A DNA stretch of 64,000 bases from Ornithodoros turicata (taxonomy: Eukaryota > Arthropoda > Arachnida > Ixodida > Argasidae): contig NW_026999295.1 of the NCBI RefSeq assembly GCF_037126465.1, positions 558,001 through 622,000 on the forward strand, read 5' to 3'. This document shows positions 20,966-32,647 of the stretch, piece by piece. Positions within the stretch are counted from its first letter, which is position 1. Each line of letters opens with the position of its first letter. A program made the translations under genes and the position numbers. The notes beneath the pieces are model-generated. The model saw only the letters and a list, made by a program, of their open reading frames with translations. It made no database searches and had not been told where the DNA came from.

Positions 20966-23147
20966 CTCACAGGCACAACAACAACAACAACAACAATAAA
21001 TGAAGTGATGATGACATGGGATGTTTCCCCGTGGTAGCCACAGGACACTACCCCATTTCACAGTGGTTAATATGAGAGGATGAATTATGGTGAGAATGAA
21101 GCAACGACAGGTCGGAGTTCTGTTTAGAGCTCTTCAAGGAGTCCAGTGGCCTGCATGAAAACGAAAAGGGAGCGAAGAGCCCGGCACTGATGTTCAGGGG
21201 AGCTCCATGGGCCAAGTACTTTGGACAAGCTGAATGGTCTATGGTCGAGGAGTTCAAGTTGGCGTCGAAGTACCCGGCGTTCACACGTGTACCGCTCACA
21301 GTCCTCGATGATATGGGGGATCGTAGCTGGGGTGCGGCAAGCTAGGCACAGCGCCGTGTTACTGTAACCCAGCTTAGCACGGAACGCAGGGGTGAAGGCG
21401 ACGTTGAGTCGTAGACGCCGCAGGAGTGTCGTAAAGCTGCGAGGGAAGCCACCTGGCATCCTAAATGATAATGACGGGTCCACTGCATGGAGGAGCGACC
21501 ATTGAGTGATGTCATGCAGCCATTGCTGGCGGGCCAAGGGTGACACCAACGCAGACAAGTAGGAGCGCCTATCCCCGTTGGAGAGGATAATGGGCAGGAC
21601 TCTGGAGATACGGTGGGCCGCAGCAGCCGCCAAATCTGCCTCTTCGTTGCCCTGAATGCCGGTGTGGCCGGGGACCCACTGTAGCGTCACCCGGTGTCCC
21701 TGTTCGCCGAGAACCCTGAGCGCCGTCAGGATACTAACAACCACCGGGGCCAACGAGCCGCGGATGCCCATGGTTCCTACACATTGCAGGGCTGATTTTG
21801 AGTCGGTGTATATCACCCAGGAACGGGGAGGGTACTTTGAGACAGACTTTAGAGATAACAAGATGGCATACAGCTCCGCAGAGGTCGACGAAGTGCGATG
21901 TGACAGGCGGAACCCACATGATAGTGACTCCTCCGGTATGACAAAGGCAGCGGAGGAGCCATCCGACGTAGACGAACCATCTGTGAACACAGCCGTGCGG
22001 CCTCTGTAGTTTGTATCCATCATTTCCAAAGTAGACTGCTTGAGAACCGAAACGGGGATCTGGCTCTTCGGCCCCAGGAGGCCAGGGATGTGTGTCGAGA
22101 GGGATGGGCTCGGCAGTGTCCATGGTGCCACTGAAGGGGCGGTCGGGGCAACAGTGAAGTCAGGGATGTTTCCAGATGTTGCTGTAACACATAGCGAGAG
22201 TTTACTGTTCTTCCGCCTACGTAGCTTTTGAACCAGAGGATGACGCCGGTGGTGAGCGAGCAACCGTAGGTAGTGTCGGATGGTTTCTCTTCGGCGGAGG
22301 ACATCGATGGGTATTTCCCCGGCGTCGGCGATCACCATCCGTGTCTCAGCGCTGCGCGGGACACCAAGGCACGTCCGCAGGCTGCGTGCCAGTGTACACC
22401 GAAGCTTGTGCTCAGACGTGGCTGATATACCGTGCAATACGGGCAAGCTGTATAGCAGGGAGCCGCGAACCAGAGTTTTGTGGAGCACAAGAAGATCCCG
22501 CTCAGTGCAGCCCCAGCGCACGCCGGCAAAGTGGCGAATCACATTCCCCCAGCGCTGAGCCTTTGAGATGATGAAGTCAATGTGCCTTCGCCACGACAGG
22601 TTGCGGTCCAGGATAACACCCAGGAACCTGTGAAACTTGACTTGTATGAGGGGGCAATCCCCAATCCGCAGTTGGAACCTCCGCATCTCTCTTCGAGTAA
22701 ACGGAAGGACAGCGCTTTTTTCGGTGGAGATATCCATCCCCGCGTTCAAGAAGAAGTTGTTGATGGCAACCAGTGCTCTTTGCAACCGATGTTGAATTGC
22801 CGGCCGGGATTTTCCAACAGTCCAGATACACACATCGTCCGCATATATGGAGAGATTTACTCTCCTCGGTAGACATTCTTTGAGATCAACCATGACGATA
22901 TTGAATAGTAACGGGCTTAGGACACTTCCTTGCGGGACACCCTGCGGAACAGCAGTCTTTTCTGTGTCACCCTCGCCTGTTCTGACAAAAATTTGCCTTT
23001 GGCTCAGGAAGTCGGAAAGCCATGCAAGCGCTTTCCCAGGCACTTGCGACCGAAGTAGCGCGTGCAGAACACCGGGGTGACTTACGGTGTCATACGCCCG
23101 CTTGACGTCCAGGAAGACAGCCATCACGGTTTGCCTCACAGGCACAA
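20966..23147 (-). mobile_element. RNase H-bearing LINE, 5' truncated, with 13-bp duplication
   Basis: The element is 20979-23134. Perfect target duplications CTCACAGGCACAA lie at 20966-20978 and 23135-23147. The 3' end on the minus strand is a TTG-repeat tail (about six units) instead of poly(A). The element starts inside the reverse transcriptase domain, the usual result of incomplete target-primed reverse transcription. The remaining ORF has no interruption, which points to a recent insertion. The presence of RNase H places it with I/Ingi/LOA/R1-like LINEs. Confidence 0.93.
21124..23134 (-). CDS. LINE pol: reverse transcriptase + RNase H, 5' partial
   Basis: About 670 codons belong to the element; the ATG at 23217 lies in flanking DNA, so the real start is lost. 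In order: motif A (AVFLDVKRAYDTVSH), VPQGSVLSPLLFN, the catalytic YADD (LSIYADDVCIW), thumb, then a type-I RNase H with AVFTDGSS, SAELYAILLSL, IYTDSKSAL and VPGHTGIQGNEEAD (the D-E-D-D set is visible), and a C-terminal zinc-knuckle-like CLAC...HIIEDC. It would copy element RNA into the genome at a nick. The endonuclease and ORF1 parts are missing through 5' truncation, so this copy cannot move by itself. The frame is open to a stop at 21124. Confidence 0.93.
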
Positions 23148-23719
23148 AACTTGCATAATAAATATGGAATAACCTCAAACAGCTATTATATATAATAACT
23201 GGGACATGGAACTCCAATAGCAGATGGTCTGGCAGTACAACACAGGTAATCTTGCCATCACTATATTTTTCCCAAAATGCTGAAAATAAATCGACAGAAT
23301 TACTGCAGTGAACTGCTCAATTTTTCACCTCAGATATAGTTTTAACACTCTGTCTTTCATGTTTCAAAATATACATGCATCGAACCTGCAGAAGCTTGTG
23401 TGTGTAAGTAGAGTCACACATCTCATATGCAACAGGCAGGTCTAAGTTGTATTGAGATATGTCAATTCCTTACACGTGCTCACGACCTGTAGATTCCTTT
23501 AAAGGGAAGAAAAAACTTTTTGTTAGTAACAACTTCATTCTATATGCCACATTTATAAAAGAATATGGTCTCGTACCTGACAGACAACTGTCATGACCAT
23601 TGCCAGATGTCTTCCTCTCCTGTTCCTTCCACTTCCATGAAGTCATCGCCCTAACATTGTTAAAAAAAAGCCATATAAATGCGATAACTGAGATATTACC
23701 ACTACGAGCATACAGCAAA
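23148..23719. other. No recognisable gene
   Basis: AT-rich sequence without a domain-bearing frame. Confidence 0.45.
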
Positions 23720-24300
23720 TCACAACCACATAAATAAAATACACAATTGCACCGAGCTGTCCACATTTTCACACACACACACAAAAAAATACATAACAGA
23801 GTGGACTGTCTCTAATAACACTTCAACAAGTTTGTGTAACTCTGTTTTGAAAGTGGACACAGGAAGGCCATTTCCAATCAGCTGAAAAAATTTGTTCGGA
23901 AGAGGAACAACCTCTGCTGATTTCTGTAGTTGGTCCGTAGCAGTGGAACCTTGTAAGGTGGTACAGTTATAGATTTCATACCGTAATGGCAAGTGTTTGG
24001 GATGGCGCTAAAAGATCTTGAATTTTCAAGGCAATTTTGTGTAAATGTCTGATTTCCAAGTGAACGCTTTGTCTACTGTATTTTGCACGTGTTGAAGAAG
24101 CTGAGGGGCTGGATGGATGGATTGTAGTGGCACCCCTGGTGGGCCTCTTTGCAACGTGGGTTCAGCACATTGCACCTGTAGACAACCTGTAGACATGGTT
24201 TTCGTATACCAGGCTTTCTTTCTTTCTTTTTTTGTGCACTGCAATTTTATCGTAGTTGCCCTCTGTGGTGTTTCCCCAGATTAGACAACAATAGTACAGC
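23720..24300 (-). pseudogene. CR1/L2-like LINE reverse transcriptase relic
   Basis: At about 24230-24300 the minus strand reads LVYPKLYYCCLIWGNTTEGN followed by YDKIAVHKK, the signature after the palm of CR1/L2-type reverse transcriptases (L-x-P-x-L-x-YC...WGNT). Lower down (23800-23990) HLPLRYEIYNC and the following residues look like the end of the same protein. Stops and a low-complexity insertion separate the pieces. Confidence 0.6.
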
Positions 24301-25569
24301 TTGGGGTAAACTAAGGATTTCAACTGCGTTGGTTTAGAATCCAGAACCCTTCTTTACTATGTGCAGTATGCTGCATATTATAAGGAAAACAAATAGAAGA
24401 AAACTTGTACCTGATCCCTGCCCTGTATTTCCAACATTTGGTTCCACACCTTGTCCAAGGAAGTCATGAACTACATTGGTGCACACTGCTGTGACAATTA
24501 TAATGTTACTTCTAGATGCGGAATACACAGCTTCATTTTACGTACTGTGAATGTTGCTTACTGCATGGCTGCATACTGCTATACTGCATGAATGTTGCAA
24601 TTGGCATGGCTGCATTCAACAACACTCGGAATTGTACAGTAATCTTTTGATTTAATGCGTAAACTTCAATTTTCTTTAATCCGTATTTTGCTTTGTTGCG
24701 TAAATGGTCTCCTAACATCTGCATGCCACAACGTAATTCTCACAAGGAGAGTAATCACTGTATAAATTATACAGAAGACACTAACCTCGTCACGTCCAGA
24801 TGCAACAGTCTTGGAAGATAGATTCAAGGAAAGCACTGCGGACTGCTGTAGGTGGAGGTTCTTTGTACTCAAACTGAGGGGTCCGTCACATAGTCTGCAT
24901 TCTTCAGATACGATTGGCAAAATCCGCTGCCAACCATGCCTGCCGCTGCGGTTGAACGCGCAGTATCGTACGGAACTGAATGCCCGCCGAATAATCTCAC
25001 TTTGACGACACAACCGAGGCACGTCAAATGAAGTAAGGGCTGTACCTCGATAAATTGGTCGTTATTCCAAAAGATATAACTAAAGAAAACTTGGAAATAC
25101 ACACACTACGCTAACGCAGTGCAATAGCGCGCTGGATCCCGAAAGTCGTCGTAGCTCGTAGACTCGTAGCTCCTCTTTCCACGGAAGTCGCTAATTGGAT
25201 TATCGCAGTTATAAAACAGGTCGTAGATTTCGAAGTATATACATACTTTTTATTTCCAGACATTGTGACAACAGTATATCGGCGTAAAAATGTTGGTTCT
25301 TGCTGAAAGTTGTTGTTGTAGTGCTCGATCACGTGACGGCATTCTGCGCGCTGATTGCATGGGCGATTGACGTCATCCCGGTGGGATGACCAGATGAGTT
25401 TTCTATATATGCGTACGTTTTCTTGGTTTGACGCTAGGTGTGCCAGCGTCGGCGTGAACCGCGATGTTCAAAATTCGAGTTTACGAAAACTACGAGGTGT
25501 TGAGGCATGAATTTTCGTATATGAAGTTGCTTTTGTGTATTCTATCGGTAGCCACTGCGGAAAAGGCTC
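24301..25569. other. No recognisable gene
   Basis: No domain seen on either strand. A possible promoter-like patch with CACGTGAC, TGACGTCATC and TATATATGCG lies at 25330-25412. Confidence 0.4.
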
Positions 25570-26372
25570 TCCAGCTTCTGGTCAGAGACCCTTTAAGTCA
25601 CTCCTATACCTTTGGTAATGGTACCGTTGCGCAGTTATATAGCGAGAGCAGCACACAGATAAGGTCATTAAAGACACGTTCATGCTTAATTCGTTTAGTT
25701 ATGTATTTTATTTTCAATGTCTGCCACATGTTGCAGCCATACGTTGTGGACGTGAGGCTGGCGCTTGAGCAGAGCTCCCATCGTGACGGGCCATCTTATG
25801 CTTGCAAAGGCTTTATTGTATGTGCGTGTTTCTTTTCTTTTTTGACACTGTCTGCGGTTATTTTGTACTGGTTTACGTTTCAAGTTCGTTCGGGAAAGAG
25901 TGGGGTGGAAATGAAAGCCACAATTTCATAAACTTTTCGCATTGTATTTGGTCCGAATTTGGAAGTTGTCCGCACGTCCCATGCCAGCGAGACCGGGAGA
26001 AAAGTAACGATGGGCGGAACTAATACTATTAGCCAGGTACCGAAACGCGGTATTGATGGATATTCATGCACTATGCATTGTGGATGAATGTACATCGCCA
26101 CTGATCAGCAAACAGGGGGGGGGGGAGGGATATGTTTATTGAAAAAGAAGCGAGGAAAGGTTAGTCATGCATAGGCCGACTTGCTATCCCTTCCATAAAA
26201 AGAAAACGAGAAAGAAATAAAGCAAAGAAACACACACACAGCAATCGCCTGCTGGTTGTAGTCGTCTTGAACACAGGCGAGTCACCGGTTCACTCCTGCT
26301 ATTCCTAATCCGGGCCTCTCCTTCCGTCGACCTTCTTACCTCCCATCGCCCCATGGCGACGCAGATTTTTTG
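25570..26372. repeat. Repeat block U, copy B (inverted)
   Basis: Begins with CTGGTCAGAGACCCTTTAA (about 25575), the reverse complement of the terminus at 18212, and continues as the reverse complement of 15190-15948. In copy A the MULE arm separates U from such a terminus; here they are adjacent. This may be a deletion derivative of the same element. Confidence 0.8.
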
Positions 26373-26555
26373 GCCGTTACGTCCATCGTGTCGTTACATC
26401 CATTGTGTCATTACATCCATCATGCTGTTACGTCCAACGCGTCGTTACATCCATACCGTGCTATTACATCCAACGAGCTGTTACATCCATCGTGCCATTA
26501 CGTCCATCGATGGATGTAACGACACGATGGATGTAACAGCTCGTTGGATGTACAG
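26373..26555. repeat. 17-bp-period array B1, head-to-head
   Basis: Reverse-complement relative of array A1. Units TTACATCCATCGTGTCG and variants flip orientation at about 26508 through CCATCGATGG, at the equivalent position. Confidence 0.9.
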
Positions 26556-26568
26556 GCCCCGTACCCCC

Positions 26569-26700
26569 GGGGTGGAGTTTCTGAATCGGAGGAATTCTTC
26601 TCCGTCGAATCGTCCAGGCAGCAACAATAACCCGTTTCTGGGTCATCCCGTGGTTTTTCCCGGATCCAGGTGACCAGGTGTGTGCACCTTCCCAACACTG
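26569..26700. repeat. Inverted copy of 17022-17152
   Basis: Reverse complement of the 17-kb copy, from CCGGGGTGGAG to CCCAACACTGG, with scattered substitutions. Confidence 0.8.
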
Positions 26701-27409
26701 GTTGGGCCTCATATCCTCCAAATGCCCATTTCCACCGACGTCCCAAATCAACCAAAAGCTCATTTCATCCGAAAAAATGTTCGGAGGTTCTGGGCTTTCG
26801 GTTGATCTGGGCACGCGGGTGGCAGTGACCCATATCCCCCAAAAGCTATTTTCATCCGAGCGCCCAGAACCACCGAAAGCGGGATACTTGAAAGGACACG
26901 ATTCCTCTGTTTGTCAGGGAGAGGAGGAAGGCTGAGCGGTTTTTGGGTGTGCGGGAATTCAATCCTGCAACTGAGTCAGAAGTGAAGTTTGCAAAGGAAA
27001 GGTATTATTGATGTCGATCGCGTTCAAGAAATGATCCGATCCGAACAGAGAGATATTTTCCATGTGAGTGACAGGGCTCCAGGCACTGTGTAGGTCATCA
27101 TAGTGGAAAGCAAATATAGTAACAAAGCGCCCACTTCACAGGTCTTGAAGAAGGTTACAAAAAGGACCTCCTCCTTTACTTTTCTTTTATGCGTTCTGTT
27201 AATACAGTTCAGACGTTCAGAAAACACGCTATTAACCGGCTGAAACAACCCCTAGAAAAAGCTTGCAAACAGTATGAATGCATGAAACCAACATATCGTC
27301 TGAACTGTCGATCTCCTCTGAGGGCGCTTGAGGTTTGTTTGTTTTCTGCCGTCCCGCTAAATGTTCCAGCCACAGAACATACCACTGACTTGACGTAGTG
27401 GCCAAAAAT
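26701..27409. other. No recognisable gene
   Basis: Two internal copies of a CCAAAAGCT...TTTCATCCGA motif (26750-26850) suggest another short repeat. No coding frame with a domain. Confidence 0.4.
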
Positions 27410-27525
27410 AGATGTAGCGTCTCGTTGGATGTAACGGCACAATGGATGTAGCAGCATGTTGGACATAACGGCTCGTTTTTGGATGTAACGGCGCGTTGGA
27501 TGTAATGGCACGTTGGATGTAGTGG
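27410..27525. repeat. 17-bp-period array B2
   Basis: Units of TTGGATGTAACGGC type in one orientation, the reverse complement of array A2, closing the MULE-associated block B. Confidence 0.88.
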
Positions 27526-29193
27526 CACGGAATCGAAAGCAAGAAGGGGGCCAAAAGTCTAGTTGCCCATGGGACTCCTCGGGCGGTCGCTCGCGTAAGT
27601 GTGTTGTCCAATGCTGACGTCATCGCCCTGACTGCGCCGACGAACAGACGCTTTCGCTGCACCTGCACGGTTCGCGTTGTGGAGTGTTGTGCAACCCCAC
27701 CCAGTTAACTACCAACGGCGCGCAGACGTGCATGAGACGTCGCAACATGGATATCTGGATATCCAGTGGATTTTCGTGAGGGTCCAACTTACATCCACTG
27801 GATATCCACGGGAGCTGGACTTCACCCCAGTTTTCTGATTCCAGGAATCTCCAGACAATATCTTTCATGGACATGTGGATATGAGGTGGATATTGTACGG
27901 TGCCAGTATAATAAACCCCATACGTCAGTATGTTTTATACACTTATCATAGCCGAAGTTTCTTATTCAAGATGTTAATATTGTTAAAAATGCCCTCGCCC
28001 TCAAAAAACGAAAAAAAAAAACAGTTCACAGGCTCTCTTTTTGCCCCTTCCAGAGCGAACGCATATTTGAACTGGGAGACCAGAGGATTTACAGTGGCTT
28101 CTGTTGGCGAAACGGCCGGAGGCTGGAGCATATATACTGAAGTACAAGTTGTTGGGTCACGTTCATTATAAGTGTATCGGGCGTAAAACATTTGTTACGG
28201 TGAGGGGAGGTGTCTTTGCAATTAGCTCACGTATATGCGGAGTCAAGGTATAACCAATAACGTTTCTGACATTCCTTCCCTAACTAGTATTATGTTTTTA
28301 ATTCAAGCTATTGCCTATAATGTGGTTACCTGCTGAATGGAGCTGTAAAAGTGATCGAATTCCTCTGTTTCTTGACGAGCGTTACGGGGGGGGGGGACAG
28401 AGATTAATACTTGCACGGCGAGCAGCATGCGAACGATAGAAATATATGACGATTCTACTTGTTCCCCGATATCGAGTAAAGTTCACAGAAGTTTTTGTTT
28501 GCGCTCATCAGAAGAAAAAAGTTACTGTCGGAACATATGTCAAACATCACATATTTATCCGTATATCTCCAGGCGACGTGCTTGCGATATTCCTCTGAAT
28601 TCAATCAGGGCCCAAAATCTAGTCTACTGGACCTTCTATGGATATCCCGGGGAACTGCAGGCTCCTTCCTTTCAAACATCCAAAGCGCGATATGCTGCAC
28701 ACGTACCACAGACATCTGTTATACACCAGATAAAACCGATGCGCGAATATCGTTCTGGAACATCCTAGAGATACCGCATGGATGTTCAGATATTCAGGAT
28801 GTTCACGACCTTACAGAGATGCCCTAGGGATATTAGTGGTTTACTGGGCAACAGCTGAGATACATGGTCCTCAACCACAACTATGGTCACCTGTTCGTGT
28901 CCTGGATGTCAGAGTCGATCTTCTGGGCCCAGCACAGAAGGTGGAATCACGTTTCATGAGTAAGTTTTCCTGACATCCACGCTCGAAATGCGCGACGTTT
29001 GAGAACTGTATTGCGCGAACTTCTATGACTGACAACCTGAAACTGGTTTCGGAAAACGTAGTAATGGTTTTGTAGTACCTCTTTGGTTTCCTGTTGTGGA
29101 TATCTTCACCAGCCGCTCGCTTAATTTTCTACCCACACTGCCAATTTTGTCACAGAAACCGTAGATGTGACGTCTATAATTTCTTTCACGCAG
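27526..29193. other. No firm gene; ATGGATATCC-type sub-repeats
   Basis: Clusters of GGATATCC and GGACATCC-like words at 27745-27900 and 28620-28830 resemble those at 59925-60065 and near 30360 and 31310, probably one dispersed repeat family. No coding exon with a domain was found. The THAP exon at 29194 has no visible upstream partner here. Confidence 0.4.
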
Positions 29194-29380
29194 ATTGCCG
29201 TTAAACAGCTCCGAAAGGGATGACTGGGTCAGTGCAATTAGGAGAATTGGCTGGACCCCGAAAAGCAGGACCAGTAAGTTGTGCTCAAAGCACTTTCGCG
29301 CCGAGGATCTGGACAGATCTTCGCCACTTCGAGTACGTCTTTGCAAGGGCGCTGTGCCGCAGATATTTCCGTGGAGTTAG
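29194..29380 (+). CDS. THAP-domain exon 2
   Basis: A pyrimidine-rich tract ending CACGCAG (29187-29193) precedes an open exon reading LPLNSSERDDWVSAIRRIGW, then SKLCSKHF, and finally GAVPQIF. These are the second half of a THAP zinc finger: the LP start, the conserved Trp, the C-x2-HF that completes the C2CH site, and the closing AVP motif. The frame ends at TAG (29378-29380) soon after AVP, so either the exon is spliced out just before or the copy is dead. The first half (C-x-C) was not found upstream. A P-type transposase pseudogene lies downstream on the same strand (34.4-36.7 kb) and could belong to the same unit. Confidence 0.75.
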
Positions 29381-30402
29381 GTAAACAACAGGACTGAAGA
29401 ACCTGTTACTTTAGTTGCTCTTGAGACTAATTTGTGCTCAATATCAACCAGAATGAACTGCGCAGCGAAGCATGCCCAAGCATGGAAGGTGGAAGCAGCC
29501 TTGGGCCCGGAGTGTCTGGAAACATATCAGTAAGGACGTTGCTTTTTTGTGGGTTTTCTTGGTTTTCTTCATTCCTCCTTTTTGTAAGGCTTGCCCAACT
29601 GTGCCTTGTTTGAAGCAGGCAAGCTTTTGTCCATTCAAACCTGCTCTTTTCCCCCACCCAATTTTGAGCTGTTTCACACCGAAATATATGTAACAATGGT
29701 ACACGTGGGCACTGTAGGCATCATGGAAAATGATATGCATCGGCGATTTTTCAAATGAAAGATATGCTGTGCAGGAAGAGCCAACATTGGATCAAGATAT
29801 GAACGAACCAAACACGTGAAGAGAGAATCCCTTCTTGGTCACAGATGAGGGCTCCAACTTAAGTGCCCCAGTGTACGCTGCATGCTCAGTCTACATGTAT
29901 GTGATAAAACAGAACCCTTCTTGTCATTTCCATGCTTGCAGGGGTACACTGGGTTCAGTTGTGACTACATATCAGTTAACCCTTTCAAAGACATTGTAAG
30001 TAAACATCTGGCATAATTTCTTTGCACACAGTGAGTCCGTATTTTGTTGCATGTGTATGTGGGCAGGGTACATCACCACATAGCTATGATGCAGCTTCCT
30101 CTAAGGACCAGGAATGCCCAGCATCCACCTCAGCTGACGTGTCAACTACATCGGTGTGTCCCATCTTTTCTTTTCTTTTGAGATGTTCTTTTATACCATA
30201 GAAGTTGCTCTCACATTGCAACTTCCTTGTTGTTCCTCTGACAAAATATACAGTGCACTTTTTTAGGCGACACAGAGCGCGTCATGATGAGAGCATTAAA
30301 AAAACGAGCGTTCCTATTTGCTACTTGAGTTACAAACATGTGATACTAGTGCCATACCCAGTAAACCACAGACGTCCCCTGAACATCCATGTCATATCCT
30401 GA
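29381..30402. other. Possible linker exons, unproven
   Basis: Short plus-strand open pieces bounded by splice-like sites occur at about 29451-29530 (CAG before, GTAAGG after) and 30068-30150 (GCAG before; Ser/Thr-rich HSYDAASSKDQECPASTSAD; GTGTGT after). Such Ser/Thr-rich linkers are usual between the THAP domain and the rest of THAP proteins. I cannot confirm them. Confidence 0.3.
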
Positions 30403-31293
30403 CTCAGAGGCAGACTTGTACGTATCTTGAGTACGTACTCAAAATACAGTATTTTAAATACTTTTTCCGTTTTTTTTATACTCTACTCAATACTTTTTTG
30501 CGACAAGTATTTTAATGTATTTAAAATACTTTTTTCGGTATTTACTACTCAGTACTCAAAATACTTTCCTTCCTCGTCAAGCTATATCCAGCACGCTTCC
30601 CACCGTGCCGAGATTTTCAGCTCACTGGAATTTAACCCCCTTTTTCTTCTTTTTCTTTTTTTCGGGAATTCGCGAATCTGTCATTTATCATCTTGTACAA
30701 TAGGCAGGTCCGAAGCCTGACCTTGCTTCTCAATAGCCAGCTTCGTCAGAAAACCGTTCCTATTCATATTGCCAGGAATCACCAGGGGATTAGGTACAAG
30801 AAAATCCCGGCATTTATTTCCTTGGTCATCAAAGCCATAAACACGTGCGCGAATTCAACCTCCCTTTGTTATTTCACCAACCAACCAACCAACCAAACAC
30901 GTGCCAGAGGTTGAAAGACCCGAACCGACATACAGGAGGGATTACGAAGTTTTGGGTCAGAACATATCAACAAAGTTTACTTGGGTTCACCAAAGTTCAC
31001 CAAACATTACTTGACAGTTGACACCAAGACGTTGCAAATGAAAGATATGCATGGCTGATGAAGTTTATTCCTTTCATTTGTAAGGCCACGTTCAGAATAC
31101 GCGTTTCACTTACTGCTAATACTAAAGTACTTTAAAGAGTATCTTAAATACTTCTTAGAGTATTTAGTACTCTACTCAAAGTACTTTCAGTTTTGAGTAT
31201 TTTGTACTCTATTTTAAATACTTTTTCCGTAGAGTATTTAGTATCTTATTTTAAATACTTTTGCGCAGTATTTTGTACAAGTCTGCTCAGAGG
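30403..31293. mobile_element. hAT-like MITE, CAGACTTGTAC family, copy 1
   Basis: The element is 30411-31285. The ends CAGACTTGTAC and GTACAAGTCTG are exact reverse complements, and perfect 8-bp duplications CTCAGAGG lie at 30403-30410 and 31286-31293. Sub-terminal parts on both sides are rich in TATTTTAAATACTTT and TACTC units, giving a fold-back look. There is no transposase. The CAG start and 8-bp duplication fit the hAT superfamily. A second copy is at 55391-56135. Confidence 0.88.
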
Positions 31294-31659
31294 TTGGAAC
31301 TTCCCAGGGAACACGCCACAAATTCTATAGACATCATCTGTACGTCCAGGGGACAAAAAAATCTTCCCCTGTTGCACATTCCACGAACATCCCACAAACG
31401 TACAGTAGACTTCCGTGGGATATTGACAGCTTTGAGATCGAGACGACGCATGGATGTTTATTGGGAGCTTGAAGTTGCTTTTATCATCTTCAAATCATAT
31501 TTTGAAACATTTTGCGAGAGTTGTGTGTGTATGTGTATGGGGGTTGGTGTCGGCACCATTAACGGACCCGTAACTATAGAGAGTGGCCACTACATAACTA
31601 TTTCATTCCCTGTTGCCCCACTGTACCCGTTTCTGGTAATTCCCATAACGGACACAGAG

Positions 31660-31947
31660 CGCGGTGGTTTAAATAAAGCAAACAGAGAAATGGAAAAGCT
31701 CACAGTCCAAAAAGCTTCAAAATGTACTAGCATTCCCTTTCCAAGAGAAAACAAATACTATACTGCTTGTCGCGCGAACTTCCGCGAATTCGAGGGTACT
31801 CCTCGCCTCTGAAACAAAACGGATGGTGAGCTGTCTCAGTATAATCCGATTATGCACAAAAACAACAGTCAAGTGACGAGTTGCGTGGTGTATTAACTCT
31901 GCAACAAGGTAACGCCTGTGTTTCTTACTGCTCTTGGTCTGAGACAC
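31660..31947 (-). repeat. MS-TKSSKK unit, copy 1
   Basis: On the minus strand an ATG at 31947 opens 76 codons beginning MSQTKSSKKHRRYLVAELI. A homologous unit occurs on the plus strand at 40997 (MSRTKSSKKQRHYIHGELI). The likeness continues through TIRFVSEARSTLEF against TLHFDSHASRTLEF, after a frame change in the other copy. About 17 of the first 35 residues agree. The function is unknown. It may be the first exon of a repeated gene or part of a transposon. This copy directly adjoins the broken gypsy fragment. Confidence 0.5.
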
Positions 31948-31958
31948 TCAGTATAGGT

Positions 31959-32640
31959 TCATCGAAAGTCAAATTTGAGAGCAAAATCGATGTGAACAAC
32001 TTCGAACGGGGTGTCGGAGTGTTCCGGCAGCACCATTAGCTCAGTCCTTTGCCGGTACTTGTTCTTATATCTTTGGCACTGCTCGCATGATCTGACGTAC
32101 TCTTTAACATCCCTTTTCATCCGCGGCCAGGTGAAACGCTGACATGGCTTGCGATATGTTCGGGATACGCCGTCGTGGCCACCGGAGTCGGGGGTATCAT
32201 GGTACATGCGAAGGATCTTCAACTTCACCGTTGGCGGTACGGCGAAGCGACCTTTCCTTGGCTCGAGCTGCTCCGTGTCTTCCCACATGCGTGGATCTTC
32301 GATTGAAGCGGCGGCGACTCCGTGAAGACCTAATCGTGAGAGTGCATCGGCATCTGTGAGGTCCTTTCCGGACTTGTAGTGTACGCACATTTGAAGGTGT
32401 TGCAATTCGGACGCCCATCGTGCCAACCTGCCTTTTAGTTCCGCAGAGGTAAGGATATCAACAATCGGCTTGTGGTCTGTATACAATTTGAAGGGGACGA
32501 CCGTCGAGGTATGTACAGAAGTATCTGGTGGCTTCTAGTACAACTAGAAGTTGCTTCTCTGTCGTACAGTAATTCAGCTGTGCTTTGCTGAATGTGTACG
32601 AGTGGTAGCCTATAGCATCTAGTTGTTATTGAGCCGGTTT
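31959..32640 (-). pseudogene. Ty3/gypsy pol fragment (RNase H end + integrase start)
   Basis: Minus strand. From about 32640 the frames read YCTTEKQLLVVLEATR (RNase H), then after a frameshift YTDHKPIVDIL, DADALSRLGL, and the integrase zinc-binding H-x-H...C-x2-C motif (YHDTPDSGGHDG ... VRSCEQCQRYK). It ends at VVHIDFA, the first catalytic Asp of integrase, cut at about 31950. The sequence is clearly different from the 43.7-54.4 kb gypsy element, so it is a second family. No LTRs are visible. It is dead. Confidence 0.82.
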
Positions 32641-32647
32641 TGAGTCG

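Noticed and set aside
31261..31812. Plus-strand open frame of 183 codons
   Set aside because: It starts inside the terminal repeat of the MITE and ends as antisense of the MS-TKSSKK unit. No domain is seen.
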